A DNA stretch of 64,000 bases from Centropus unirufus (GCA_013397695.1 VYZI01000255.1:1066281-1130280); one strand, 5' to 3'. Shown: positions 36,240-50,700, counted from the first letter of the stretch. Made by a program: numbers and translations. The notes: generated by a model not told the origin, from the sequence alone.

Positions 36240-38631
36240 AACAAAACACAGGTTTTCAGATTTATTTTCCAAGCAATTTTGTGCATAAAATACAATTATC
36301 TTTCCAATAATATGCAAAGAGAACCGAGAAGTCTAATTTCATACAAAGCTGAGTATTAAATTCATTTAAGGCTAAACTTCGAAAACAAAAAGCAGCATTG
36401 CACAGAAATATATTCCAATACAAAATGTCTCAAAAATAGAAGATTTCTTCAACTTTCTTGAAGAAAGCACTCTGTGGTGTTCATTCTTTTAAAGCTCCAA
36501 AGAGGCAATGTCCCTTTTAAAAATCCCAATTTTCTTGGTATATTGCATTTTCTGGGCAGGGGGGGGCAGAAAGGTGCATGATCACATGTAGAGTCACAAC
36601 CCCACGGTTGGGTATTCATGGGGTAAAGGAGTAAACAGAATTCAAGTGAAATCCTGGTCTCTCCTAGCACTGGGCTGGAACGGACCAGTCTAATTTTAAC
36701 TCTTCATTGTTGACCTTTAACCCACCAAGGAAAGGAGGAGGCAGCAGAGAGCAGAACACTCACTGCAGGCTCCACCATCTGCCCAGATCCAAGCACGAGC
36801 CATACAACAGCCTAACAGCCTGTGAGGTCAATGGAAAGTGAAACACCTTAGTGAAGCCACAATTTAATCTAAAACCGAGACCATGCATGGCGTTGTAACA
36901 GAATCCAGATTTGACAGTACAAAAACATTCAGTGGTTCAGTATAAAAAGCCTTCCTCTTTGGCAATAATAATCTGCCCTGTATTCTTCCTTCTCCCTTTG
37001 GCTCCTTTCACCCTTTCCTTGTTGCAGGTGCTACTCCATTGCATATACACAAAGAGAGTCTATATCATGAGTAGCAAGACTTGGACATCAAAGCTTCAGC
37101 TATTGTTATGGCTGCTTGGGCAGAGCCTCACCTGAAATTCCAGGCCGTGGGGACCATGGTAATAGCACTATGCATCTCAGGAGGTAAAAGGCTTGTGCGT
37201 TTATCAGCAAAGTGCACTCGTGGGCAAAACTGAAAGCAGAGAGCTGCCAGCATCAGTGTTCAGCTTTAAAAAAGGGGAGCTCCAGACAGTTGCACAGCTA
37301 CCAGTGCAAGTGGTATCTGCTACAGCACAGCATCTCCCAGGCCCAGCTGGTGGAATTTTAAGTCATTCCTGCATTGCAAGGTGGCGTAAGAATCCCTGAA
37401 CAAGTGCCACAGAAGCAGCCTTGAGCTGGAAGGAAGCAACTGCTGCACTCGGCTTAAAGTTCAGTTCTGGACTGATGTGGCCAATCTGCTGCTATCAGTG
37501 GCCAATCTGGCACACTGGGCAGTGCGGCACTTGGCATCCAATGAGCTGGTACGCTGGCAAGCTCTCCGCAGCGTGAGGTGGCACTCTACTACGTAGGGAT
37601 GGATAGGCTCCCAAAGGAACACTTGAAAAGCGTGATGGAAAAAGGACAGAAGATAATTTGAAAAGTACTGATTTAAACCTCTACGCCTACTGCATTTCAA
37701 AGCTGCTTATGCTACACAGCCTATTCCCTTTGTAACAGTACTTAACCTGGATGAGGCACACAGTGTAAGTGGAAAGAGTAAACACGTCATTTGGAGCAGT
37801 TTCTAAGCACATTAACCGTGTTCAGAATGCCCTTCCGAGCTGCAGAGCTAAATGCTAATGTGCTCCCTCCACAGGACAAGGCAACACGTTACCAGCAAGT
37901 ATTTCAACACATTGCAACCAGTTTCCACTCTGTAATGGGAAAGGGTATGGGGGAGGCTGGCTTTAAACTTCTTTCTTCCTCTAATTAATTTAAATTTACA
38001 TTCATAAGAAAGAGATTTCAAAAATAGTAAGATCTAGGTTCCAAATATTTAACTATTGAACATTTTCAAAATTTAGTCAGACCTTATTTGCTAGTAGTGC
38101 AGAATTTCTAAACCATTTCTTGCATATTGTTAATGTCAAAGCGTTCCCAAATACTGTTAAAGGGAAAAAGACAAGACTTAAAATGTAAGTATCAGTTTCA
38201 CCTCTGTTATTCTGGTAAATTATTTTAGTTCTAATCAAACTTAATCAATGGAATTCATTAACCAGACTTCTCCACCATGAAAGAATCCACTAATAGATTT
38301 TTCAGCTTATATTTGTCTCTACAGTCCTATACACTCAGAAGATAAACTCTATCAATCAGAAGTGCACCCTCCCAAGATATTTTAAGAAAGATATAAGGAA
38401 AGATTTGATTGATGTTGAAACATATACAGGAAATTATATCAGTTTTAAGAGGTAAATTCATGCATTTGGCTATCTACAGTTTCTACCTCAAAGTCAGGCG
38501 ACTGGTTTTATGGAAGGCACTGTGTGTTTGTGTAACAGCAGGTGTTGCCTTTAGGTGGGTCCAAATTGAGACTCTGAAAAGAGGAGGAAAACCGAACAAA
38601 GCAAAAACTCAATTGAAGCCCCTGCTTTCAG
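36240..38631 (-). other. AASS: AASS 3' UTR (proposed extent)
   Basis: Extends from the AASS stop to the best minus-strand poly(A) site. It contains a run of eight or more G on the + strand near 36.56 kb. If the ATTAAA at 36868-36863 is used instead, the UTR is about 0.6 kb shorter. Unspliced continuity is assumed. Confidence 0.45.
36261..36266 (-). terminator. AASS candidate poly(A) signal (AATAAA on minus strand)
   Basis: On the minus strand AATAAA is followed within 30 nt by a strong GT-rich stretch (TGTGTTTTGTTGTTGTG), as at real cleavage sites. An ATTAAA at 36868-36863 is an alternative. Confidence 0.5.
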
Positions 38632-38750
38632 TTACTGCTTGATAACGCTGTGAGTGCTGTACACAATGCCTTCTGCCCGAACACGTTCCAGTATTGGTCC
38701 ATAAACATTCTTTGTCAGTGGTATCACCATGCCTTTGGTATCTATTTCAC
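38632..38750 (-). CDS. AASS: AASS last coding exon
   Basis: Minus-strand acceptor TTTATTTCAG; TAA stop at 38634-38632. Residues 819-857, including Y-G-P-I-L-E-R-V-R-A-E-G-I and ending S-V-I-K-Q, close to the human C-terminus. Confidence 0.96.
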
Positions 38751-41700
38751 CTGAAATAAAGGTAGGGAAAAAAAAAGTGTTAAGTGCTCTTCTGGGTTTA
38801 CTCGGCAAGGCCTTGGTAACCTTGGGGCTGCAGTGCAGCTCTGTGAGGAGAGGCCAGGGCTGCCCCATGGCAGGCACAGCCAGTTCTGGCCTGCTCCAAC
38901 AGCAGGGCACATGATCCCCTCAGCCATGGACTTATGGCTTGACATGACACCTTATGGAAAATAGAGTTAAGAAAGGTAAAAACACCGCATAGTAGTGAGA
39001 AGTGAGGAAAACAGTGTGCGAAACAGCCCCGTGACACCAATGTTAGGGAAGGGGGAGAGGAGGAGGTGCTCCAGGCACTGGAGCAGAGATGCCCCGGAGC
39101 TGCAGCAATGTATGAGAAAGAAGCAACAGCAGAGACATGGACCACACCACCACATTCCCCATCCCCTTGCACTGCTCAAGGAGAGGAAAAGAGCCTGCGG
39201 GGTCAGAAAAGTGAATTTGAGCCTAGGAAAGGGTGTGGAGTGTTGTTTGAATTTGTTCTTTTTTTCACACTATCCAAACCTATTTAACTGGCAATAAATC
39301 AAATGAATTTTTCTGGTTTGCCCATGACAGTAACTGGTAAGTGACATCCCTGCCCCCATCTCAACTCATGAGTTTTTTTCACCTTGTTTTCTCCCCGTGT
39401 CCTGTTGAGGAGGGGGAGTGAGAGAGCAGCCAGGTGGGTGCCTCGCAGCCAGTCGAGGTCAGCCCACTAGAAAAAGCAAAACTGCACATCAATTTGCAAT
39501 TACAGAAATTATCATTTTTATATTTTTACACATCTATATATGCAGATTTATCAACTCTAGCATTATGTTCTTTCGCAGCCTCAGTGCTTTATCAAAGAAT
39601 AAGGAAAAGAAGCTTGAAACACAGAATAACACACTGCTTGAAGTTAATTCACAGAGCTCTGAACCTGTGGTTTTGGTAAAAAAGCATCTAAAACTTCAAA
39701 GTTTGGGTTATTGTTTTTTTTTTATATATATAACAGCAACAAAAAAAACTCATACAGTTGGGTTTTTTTCTCATTTTAGTTAGTCAGGAGAAGAATGAAT
39801 CCCAAGAGATTAAGAGCAAGCAAGGGGAAATCACATGATTTCCTTAAACACAGTGATGACAGAGTCTGCTTGTTTATAAATACATGACATGATCAAGTAA
39901 TACACCTCAAGCCTCAAATTTCATCACTCCAGGAAGTAGTGAAAGTTGCTAGTTTGTTCAGCACAGATAAATTTTAGCCTGTTTCCCTGTGGCTCAATCA
40001 ATTGCAATTTATCATGCTAAAGGACTCCTCTACACCAGTGAGACACTGAAGAGCAAGTGACTGAAAATCTCTATAAATTAAGTAGTAAATTAAGAGCTGT
40101 CTCCGAAACATCTATACTTGTAGATTAAAAATTCCTTTAAAGAAGACAGGAAAAGTTTGATAAGTTTTTTAAAAAATGCACAACTATATACTTCAGAAAC
40201 ACTATGGATCTGCTTTCTACAGGCAGGAAGACACAGAGGGTCGAATTGCTGTTACTGAAGCCTTAACAGCCACTTACCATCTAGAACCATCTTCGAAGCA
40301 ATAGCCGTGGGGTATCCTACTGTTTTAGCCATTGCAGAATATCCTTTGTTATCACCATAGACAACCAGATTGATAAATTTGTCTTCCAAATGACCAGAAG
40401 GGTGCCTGAGACCTATTTGATTTCTCATAACAATCATATCTCTCTCTCCAGCACCTGAGAGAAAAGCAGACAAACTATTCATTACTTGTATTTCAGTCAT
40501 ACCAAGGTGATTCCTGATGAGCAAGGCACTATGCATACACAGCACATACCCCAGGGAAGTGACTTACAATAGGTACTATAAAGGAGGACAGAACATTAAG
40601 ATGAAACTAAAAATGTAACAGGGAAAGAAAAGGATACACTAGGGGAGTAAAGAACATCACAAGACATTAAAAAAACTAATATAAAGCTTTACTAATGAAG
40701 GCAAACAAATTAATCTAATTAAGGGTGATACAAGTTATTGACTTGTTCCCCTCAAGACCATGAAAAAGAAGAATTTCTCACATACCAAAGGGCAATTTCA
40801 TCTCCATGTGCTTTGCAAGAGCCCCCACAATGGAATCTGCGACTGGAACTGGTTCATCTCCCAGTAAACCTAGCCTGGCAGAAGAAATGAGACAGACTGA
40901 ATATCAACAGCTTAGTATCAATTTTGTAATTTCCAGCATGTTCAGTGAACAAATTCAACAGTTTGAATATGGAGTTGCAAACCCTTTTCTTTTTTTAAAG
41001 CCTTTAAAAATCACTGGAACATTTTACCATTCCACTGCCTCCAGCTGACTCTTGTCCTTTTCCAGTTTGCTAAATACAGCTTCTTTAAGAACATGGTGCT
41101 CAGTAGGTGACTTAATTCCAACCAGTTTGCACATGAGCTCTTTCTGTATTAAAAGAAAACAACAAAGAAAAAGTTCCTGAAGGCCTGACATCTATTCCTT
41201 GTCCTTTTCAGTCAAGGGTTTGAGAAGCCACTGCACCACTAAACTCAGGTAATCTCCAGGACTTCTGAAAAGAAGGTCATGCATACAGGGAAAGTGAGAC
41301 AGTTCAGGACTTTTCCAAGAACACTTCATACACCATCACTCATCTGCCTCCCCCTGCTTTTTAGTCTTATCCCTCTCTCTGGCAGTGAAGAAAGGAAATC
41401 GAAAGCTGCATACACAAGGACCGCTGGGAGGATGTTAGAGTGAAAGAGAAGCCACCTGGAGACAGCTGGAGAGCCAGGAGCTTATGGATATCTTTCAGCT
41501 GGTCTAGAAATGAAGAATGTTGGAAGGAAGGAAACAGGAAGGAAACAGACTGATGAGATTAACAACACTCTGGCAATCTTGGTGATATTACTGAAAAGCT
41601 TTTTGAAGATTTTTATGCACATCTCAAGGCCATTCTGTGCTATTTAGGAGCTAATTATCGCTTGCTTCATGCACAGCAAGACAAATAATAAACAGATCTA

Positions 41701-44700
41701 TGGACAAAACATGAAGCAAGCAAGAACTGCAGAGTCTGTTTAGAAGCTCAGGTTAGCCTGTTTAAAAGAAAACTAAAAACAAAAGGCAGAGGCCCTAAAA
41801 GGAAAGTACTAAAATGTAACAACATCGCTATGATAAGGTTTGCAGTGACACCAATGAGTTTGTAGTTATTTTCACAGGTTATATGACACCGTATCCTTAT
41901 TCAGGGAGGCTAGGAAGGCTGGAAATTGTAGCCATCTAAGAATACTTAAGATCTCATCCCTAGAACTGAAAGTGAACAAAAATATTGAACGAAAAAATGG
42001 ACACATTGCTGAAATGGCAGCACATATGGCAGCCCCAAAACCCTGGAGTCTGGGAAGATGAGCAGTGCTGCATGTTAGTCAGAGACGAGCAAGACTGGGC
42101 CTCTTCACCTCATGCTTTCTTCATTTTGAGAACACTTTGAACACTTAATTTGAGACATACTTAATTTGAAATAATGGCATCAGCAGAAAAATGCTGTGAT
42201 CTCCTCAGATCATCGCACAGCATAATAGAGTCCTTTTCCAGGTTAATGACGATAAAAGCATAAGGAAGGAAAGAGTTCACCTGAATAATAAACAAAGTTA
42301 CTCTCTCATGGGTCTGGAAAATGGAAGAAAAGTTTCATAGAATCATAAAGGCTGGAAAAGACCTCTAAGATCATCGAGTCTAACCAGCAACACGATGCCA
42401 ATATGCCGAGTAAACCATATCCCGAAGCACCACATCTACCTGGCTTTGAACACCTCCAGGGATGCTGACTCTACCACTGCCCTGGGCAGCCTGTTCTAAC
42501 ACCTCACCACTCTTTCAGTAAAGAAATTATTTCCTAATAACAAACTAAATCTCCCCTTGTGCAACTTGAGGTTATTTCCTCTCATCCTATCACTTGTTAC
42601 CTGGGAAAAGAGCCCAACACCCACCTACGTTGCTACAACCTCCTTTCAGGTAGTCATAGAGAGCAATAAACTCTCCCCTCAGCCTCGTCTTCTCCAGACT
42701 AAACAGCTCCAGTTTCCTCAGCTGCTCCTTATAAGATCTGTGCTCCAAATCCTTCACCAGCCTCGCTAATGTCCTCTGGACATCTTCCAGCAGTTCAATG
42801 TCTTTCTTGTAATGAGGGGCTCAAATATGAACGTGGTATTGAAGGTGCAGCCTCACCAGTGCCAAATACAGGGGCATGATCACTTCCGTGTTGGATGCTG
42901 CTGGCCTCAGCCACCTGGGCATACTGCTGGCTCATGTTCAGCCAGTTGTTGACCAGCACTCCCAGGTCCTTTCCTGCTGGGCAGTTTTCCAGCCATACTT
43001 CTCCAAGCCCGTAGCATTGCATGGGGTTGTTGTGACCAAAGTGGGGAACCTGGCACTCGGCCTTACTGAATTTCCTAAAATTGGCCCCAGCCCATTGATC
43101 CTGCCTGTCCAGATCTCTCTCAGTCATACCTTGGCTGAGATTAACATGAAGTGAGGCACCAGTAAGCAAAACAGAAAAGCAGGATAACGCAAGAGGAAAA
43201 AAATGCTAGTACAGAGCTTTAACAGAAATGAAAAACGATATACTCATTTAGGCATGATCTCTTACTTCTTGATGCCCTAAAAAATACTCTTACTCTGCAG
43301 ACCAAGATGAACATTGCAAACTCACAGCACTGAGGGCTAGATTCTGACTAATGGAAAATTTAAGATAATTCATAAAAATATTGTATGGGACTTCTGAGGG
43401 TCTTGTAGCCCAGTGCCCTTCTTGAAGAAGAAGTACCACCAGCACTCAAGTCAGCTGCAGCTTCGTCTAGCTGAGTCCTGAAAGCCTTTATTGTCAGAGG
43501 TCCACAGTGGTGGTGAACCTGTTACAGCACTGTGTTACGCTTTGGCTGAAGAAAATTTTCCTAATTTCCAGGAACAAAAATAGAAGACCGAGATGCAATA
43601 TGAGATTCCCATTGCGAAGTACATGCAAGCCTAGCAATAATAAAAACGTTAATAAAACAGAGGAAAGAAGGCAGAGTAATCAGAATAACTTACCCAGGTT
43701 AAAGGTGGTGTGGTGGAGCTTAGCAAAGGATAAGGATCTGGGTTGATTAATCCTAGTTTTACAAAGCCTCTCATAGTTTTGGAGTACCCCTGGAATAGAA
43801 GGACAGCAAGGTTACACACAATAATCACTTCAAAGTGAGACAAGTTGGTTTGAAGGTAGTGGTGGATACAACCACAGTAGCATTAAGTGCTATTCCCATG
43901 GCAAGATAGCCACGATACCAAGATGCCAATGGGATTATGGCTACAGAACGGTACCTTTCTCCACCCTTCCCCTTGCTTTTTCAGTCTTCTCTTTAATATT
44001 CTGCCATCAGTACTTCCACAGCAAGCAGCATTGGTTCACAGCACCAAAGGGCTCAGCTGGCCAGCACTAGCTCCAGCTCCAGCACGTCATTACAGACAGG
44101 GCTGTTATCAGCCAGTTGGCTCCTGGACAAAGTACCGAATGCAGAGGCCATTGCTGGACTCTGGTCATTCCTGGTGTACCCCAGTGTGATTGTATGGACA
44201 TCAGACAGACTGATTTTAAATACAAGAATCCTATGCATTCAAGTATTTCTTTCAGGAACATCAGAGAGACAACCAGGACAGGTAAGGGATGGTATTTAAA
44301 AGGGACTGCAAAGCCGGCAACAGACTGCATGATAAAAGAAATCTCAAATGATTTCTACTCGTTTTTGTTTGTATCCTGTTAACATCCCACACAGCTGCTG
44401 GATACCTGAAGACACTTACATCCAAACGATGAGAAACACTGTAAAAAAGCAGCATGGTGGAAATAAAGCACCCTGAAAGAGGGCTAATTGCAATTAGCCA
44501 CCTCCAGCGGCAGTAGGCCAGCACCTCAGGTGGCCTTGCAGTGAGATCATTCCATGACACCACTTTTTAAACTGACTCCATCAGAACTCAATCTTTTAAA
44601 TCCACTCTGAGGAGATGTTTGCCTCCACACTGAATGGGCCACTTTCTGCAGCATGTGCAGATTAACTCCTGCCCAGCTCAGCACTAGGCCCTGGCACGTG

Positions 44701-47700
44701 GGTACCAAGATGGCAGAGGTATGGGAGGCTCTTCCATGGAAACCTACCAACATCACCCCAGCATAAAGTGATGGACCTGCTTTGGGGGTAAATGAAACTG
44801 CACTATCCATGGAAACAACTGCACTATCCATGGAAATATTATTCTCAGAGCACACAAGTAACAACTGTTTGTGTCACCCTGACATTTTTGCTTTTCCTTG
44901 AGCTAACAAAAGAAGCAAATGTTACCAAGCACTAAATGGAAGAGTAGATACTGTCGTATTAAGACTTCATGATGACATAGATGACTTCCAAATATTTTTA
45001 GCTTCTGATTGTATCTAGGCTGACAAAAGGAGAGCTATTCCAGTTTGCAACCCTTGCAGCCCCACTTTGGCCTTCCACCTTCTTTTGCGAAGCATCCTCC
45101 CTCTCAGAAATATTGCATTGCAACAGAGGAACTGAGACATATACATCATTCCTCAAGCCATGTAGAAAACTACTTAAACCTTGACATAAAACTTAAGAGA
45201 CATATCACAACATCCATAAAAGCTTTTTCAAGCCTTCAATATGGTTTCAGGTTTATTCCCTCTTAAAAATAATAAATAATAAAAATAATTAAGAAATCTG
45301 AAAAAATACTATGATACTGTTTTGTGTACCTAACAAATGAAAGGAAAATTCTTCCATTTAGAAGGAAAATGCATTTATCTCTTAACATTTTACTTGACTG
45401 ACCAAGACGTTAAAGCTGCCCAAATCCAAGATTTCAAGTCACTTAATGAAATACTTTCTCAGTTTGATGGAAAAACATAATTTTCTGCAAGGTTTTTACA
45501 TGATGTTTTTCATATGAATTTAAGCAACAAATTGTAAGTTGAAATTTTTATCCACTTTAAGAGAACAAATCACTTCTTAAAAACACATAACAGTCACACA
45601 CATCATACAGACTCATTGGATATATTTAATTTTTTAAAAATTTCTTTTGATCTGACAGCAAATACAGAACTAGAGGAAAAAATAAACACCGATACAGACT
45701 ACTCAGGCCAAATCACCAGCTGCCTAAGGCAAGTAAAATTATTTTTCTGATTTTGACACAAATACCTCTTAATTAAGCCAAGTAAAAGCCACATTAAAAA
45801 AAATGAGAAAAGTGCTTCCAATTATCTCTCAATTGGGATAATGGAGAGCTCATAAATAGCAAGTACAGAGCTACAAATAGCTGAATTTTAAATACATAAT
45901 TTTCTTGAAATGACAACACTCAACTCTTGAAGGAAACAATAATTAATAGTAACAACTTACTTTGTATCTTAAGGTGCCTCTCAACAAAGTATGAGCTGTC
46001 TGAATACCATAGGGCTCAGCATATTTTGTACTGTCTCTGTTGGGAAAACCTTCAAGATTTAATCCTGGGAAGAAGTCCATCGGAGTAACAGAATCAAGTA
46101 ATGCTCCTCCAGCTGGAATATTGATAATCTAAATTTTGAAAAGAACAGCAATATTAGTTCAGTCCAGTGTTATTCAATTTATTTTACAACAGAAAAGATA
46201 AAGTGTGCTTAAAAGAGGAACAATATCCTTAGTGTTTCTGGTGCAAACAAGGGCCCATTCAAAATAAAGCATAAATAAATAAATAAATAAATAAATAAAT
46301 AGAAATGATAATAAGTAATAATAATAAATAAAAATAATAAATAAAGCATAAATAAACCGTGTCCTGCAATGGAGAGGCATGAACTACCCCAGCCATTGCC
46401 AATCAAAGGGCTGAAACAAGGCACATCCTTCTCACACACACTGTTAGTTCCCACTGCATTTATATTAAAGTGAGAGGTTCCCATTTCACTTAGATTAGTC
46501 TAATTTTGGAGCACCTCCCCTCCACCAGTTTGAAGGGAGATTCTGCTCCTAAGCTCCCTGTTTTTTGATCAATTTGTTATTCTTTCTCTATGGGGGAAGA
46601 GAAGGCAAATGTAAAGAGAAGAATGGGGTCTTGCTTCATTTTTTTTTAAAGATTAAAATAAATCAGGAGATACCCCACTGATACAAAATTCCTGCCCATG
46701 TGTATCTTCACTTGCAGCAACAAAGTGCAGAAAGAATGCACCGCTGAAGGAAAACAGGTTAACCAGCTCTATTATCACTCCGAACCAAAGCCCCACTTCT
46801 TTTACCCAGCTGATGCACAGACCTGCTATGCAGCATCAATACAAACTCACTTTGTGACATCAAAGCAAACGGCCAAGGTTTCCATCTAGAATAAGGACTG
46901 AAGCAACAAAGTCTGTAGTAATGTCTAAAGATCTCCCTGTGTATGTCAGGCAAGACCCTAGTAATGAAAAATTCTACACACCAGTCAGGCAACTGAGGAT
47001 TCAGTGGCAAGGAGGAAAAATTGTACAATTCACTGACAAACTTGCACAGTGCAGGATGCAATTTTTCCCAGAAATGGGTAAACCAGGTCAGAATTACATA
47101 AGAAACATTTTCACATTCTCCAAGAGCCCCTTTCATCTGAAACTTATGTGCTGTTGCTTTTTGAATAATGACCCAGTGTACAATCCCTGAATTTCTCCTT
47201 TCTCACTGCAGCAAGAACACTAGAGCACCAAAATGTCATGATAAAACATTTCAAGACTTCTCACTTTTGCAAATCAGGAAGTAGATAATTAGCTAAACTT
47301 TACCGTGGTTATACAAGGCAGCCTCCGTGACATTTGAAGGGCCCCTGCCCAGTAACTACTCTGAGCAAGTGGGAAGCGATCAAACAGACAAGACTGGAAA
47401 GCAGAAATGTGATAACAGCCTGCAATAGCTCTGCACAAAACGGTTACAATCTTTCTATAAAACAGATGCAATGACATTTGCTAGGTTAACTCTGCTCGGT
47501 GACTCTTGCACGAACAAGGAAACTGATAAAAAAAGAGCTCATCTGAAATGCATCAGAAAGTGCTGCACACTTCCACAAAACACACTCAGTGTGTTCATCT
47601 TACAGATTGCACCGAAAGAAAAAGAAATCAAGCGTTCTGCTATACACTGTGCAGGCACAGAATGAAGCTGGTTGGTTTACAAACATGACTAGGCAGAAAA

Positions 47701-50700
47701 GCAAGTAGAAGGATGCACTTTCCTTGTTGATTCACAGAAGTAAAGACAGGGCACTTAAAAGGCAAAGCCAACACATACCAGGGATGGAATCTGAACCCAG
47801 ACCACCAACCTGAGTTCAGGGCTTTACTCATTACAACATGTTCCTTCTTTGTAATCAGATTTCATATTGTAAGTAAGAATTAAGCTGGCAGCAGCCAGGC
47901 ACCATCACATTCCAAACACAGGGTTAAGTGATGTATGGAACTTGTTTAGGCAACTGAGTGCCACTGGCTTGAAAGTAAACACAGCACTTCACAGATCCCA
48001 ATTCCTTCCTTAGCCCAATACAACATCCTTTGCCTTGCTTTAAGTGGAAATGTTAGGATTACTTTACCTCTCCATTTCTTAAATATGTAGCAGACTGAAC
48101 TGTATTCAGCAGCACTCCTTGTGGGCTCCAGCTGAACTTGTATCTCAGAGGATTGTCAGAGTGCTCTGGAGCTGGTAGGCCACCACAGAAAGAAGTGTAG
48201 GATACAACCTGTCAGATTTATCCACAGGAAAGAAACAATGAAGGGAAGACAGACCAGGATGCAAACAGTACAGAGATACCCTGCAGAATCCCCATTAGCT
48301 CTTAAACTTTCTATTCATGTTATCCCCCAGATAGGCCAAATCAGAAAATCTACAGTGGGCAAGGGAAAGCAAAAGAATTTCACTGAGCAATGGTGTCAAG
48401 CTGTCACACTGCCAGCACTGTCCATAAAAGGAAGCCAAAACATACCCTGGGGCAAAACCATCTTAGCTGATGGTCTCACCAATTGGATAAGTTAGCATCA
48501 AATTCCAGTTATCAGAAAAAGGTGTCCAGAGCCCATTATACATCAGTGACATGCCAAAAAAACTGACTGGTGTTAAAGGAACAACTTTATTAATAAAGTC
48601 TTGGCAGAACTGTGCACTACCTGCCAACCTTACCGTAGCACCGACTTCTTTTGCCTTGTCAATACATTCCATTGCCAACATGTGGTCAAGACCAGGATCC
48701 AAACCCATTTCACTGATAACTGTAATACCAGCAGCTTCTACACTAAAAATAACAGAAATGCAGAGCTGTCAGAATATTCACTATTACTGGCCTTTTATTC
48801 AGGAAATCTGTCCAAGTAAGGGCCAGAAATTTTCCCTGATACCCTAAATTCTGGGTTCTGATTGCAGCTTGTGAGGAAAAAAAACAATGTAGATTTTAAC
48901 ACCTTAGCAGCATCAGATGTCCTAATAATCATTCCAACCTTGGTTTCTCTTTGTTGCATCATCTAGGGGCTGGTGGAAAAAGAAATTCCTACCAGCTACT
49001 CAGTATACCAGATTCTCCTAGACAGTGCTACAATGCAGAAAGGTAGTGACGCAGAGGACAGCACAGGACTAGCCATAATTGCCCTAAACAGCTCCACCAG
49101 CTTTCTTAAGTTACAAGCATTTAGGTTTTGTTGCCTTAACTCCAAGGGCAGCTCATTTATCACCACAAACTGAGGCAATTTATTTTATTGTCAAAATATT
49201 TTTTTTTTCCCCCAACTAAGAATTGTCTGATTTTGTTTGACCTCTTTGTATGACCTCTTTGCATCACAGGAAGAATGGTTGGAGAGGTCCCCAAACTTCC
49301 CTCACAGTCTGCAACACTGGTTCTCTACCTGTCTAGCTTCCTCTGTTTTATCATTTGTAGAGACAATGTGTACAATTCTCATCTTACTCACTTGAATTCA
49401 CTTCAGAGTTTCCAGTACTGTGACTCAGAGAAGTACCTAGATGAAGCTCTAGGCCCAAAACAAATTTCAATAATATGTAGGACAACAAAAACATTAGAAT
49501 AGTTTGAACTGTCACCAGTTTGTAGCTAATATAGCAGGCCTGTCCAAATGAAGGTGGCATGAAGGAGGATATTACTGTAGGTAACATAAACCAAGAATGA
49601 GTTTTTATTAGAAGAATGTGAAGGATGATAAAAAACTTGTTGTCACTGGTAGAATGGGACAGCCCACCTGCTCTGCTCAAACATCAGCCCAGCTCAAACA
49701 TCCTAATAGGTCTGAGAGAAGAGGACAAGGCACGTTAACGTGGAATTGGATGATGCACACAGAACAGTGCAGTGTTTAGAGGACTAGTCTGACCCGACTG
49801 GGGCATGTACTCTTTTCTCCACTCTGCCACACACTCCATGTGTGACTCTGGGGCAAGGTACTCCATCACAAAAAAAAGAAAAAGAATGCTGAAAACAGTA
49901 ACTCCCAATAAGCACTGCAGGTGTAATGGACCGCAAAACATTCAGATAATGCACTAAAGAAGGAAGCAACACCAGCGAGATGCTACTTGCACACTTACCT
50001 CTCCTGAAGTTCTTTCATAGCTGGTGTCAAGTAGCTGGCTGTTACCAAGTTGACTTTGTTGTCAATACATTTCTTAGCAACCAAAGGATGTGCTGAATAA
50101 GGCAGCAAACTACAAATGAAGGAGAATTATGCAATATCAAAATCCAATCAGTTACTTATGCTGTCACTGAAAAGACACAAATGTTTTTTGTATGCCTTGA
50201 AAAGAGCTCAAGTAAATGCAACAGTCATACCTGCCTTGCCCTGAGCAGTTTCATACGTACATAAGTGAAATGCTACCCCATGAGAAGAGCATTGTTGTAT
50301 GCACTCAGAACAGGACACAGGACAATAAGGGATTCATGCTTTAGACAGCATGTTTTGTCACATTCTTCCTTGTAAAAAACAAACCACTGACCTCTTTTCA
50401 AGGCCACCTTGTAAACAGGCATGCTGGAGATTTAGAAAATGCAAAACTGTAAAACTATCCTTGAGAAAGCTGGCATTATAATGATGTTGCTTAAGTACTT
50501 TATGAAGAGCGTGCTCCTCATGGAAAGGAAACAACTCGTGACATCTGTGACAAAAGGGACAAAATGGCAAGGACTACGAAGTCATTTCCTCCCTTGTTTC
50601 AGTTCCTGGAAGGAGATCTTTCTCAACGGGATATTCAGGAGAAATGACCAAGATGTCACAATTTTGCCTCCTGCAAACATACAAATTTGATCCCAGGAGC

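Larger units (their letters stand above)
41144..43693 (-). other. AASS intron, 2.6 kb, rich in CR1
   Basis: Holds two CR1 fragments (42335-43125 and 43385-43585), in the same orientation as AASS. The remaining 1.2 kb has no recognised feature. Confidence 0.7.
46129..48067 (-). other. AASS intron, 1.9 kb
   Basis: Contains the TAAA simple repeat (46262-46356) and a MIR-like remnant (47757-47842). Confidence 0.7.

Noticed and set aside
42795..43169. 124-codon minus-strand frame as a gene
   Set aside because: It matches the C-terminal end of CR1 ORF2.
46174..46484. Hydrophobic minus-strand frames resembling membrane proteins
   Set aside because: Artefact of the TAAA simple repeat read in reverse.
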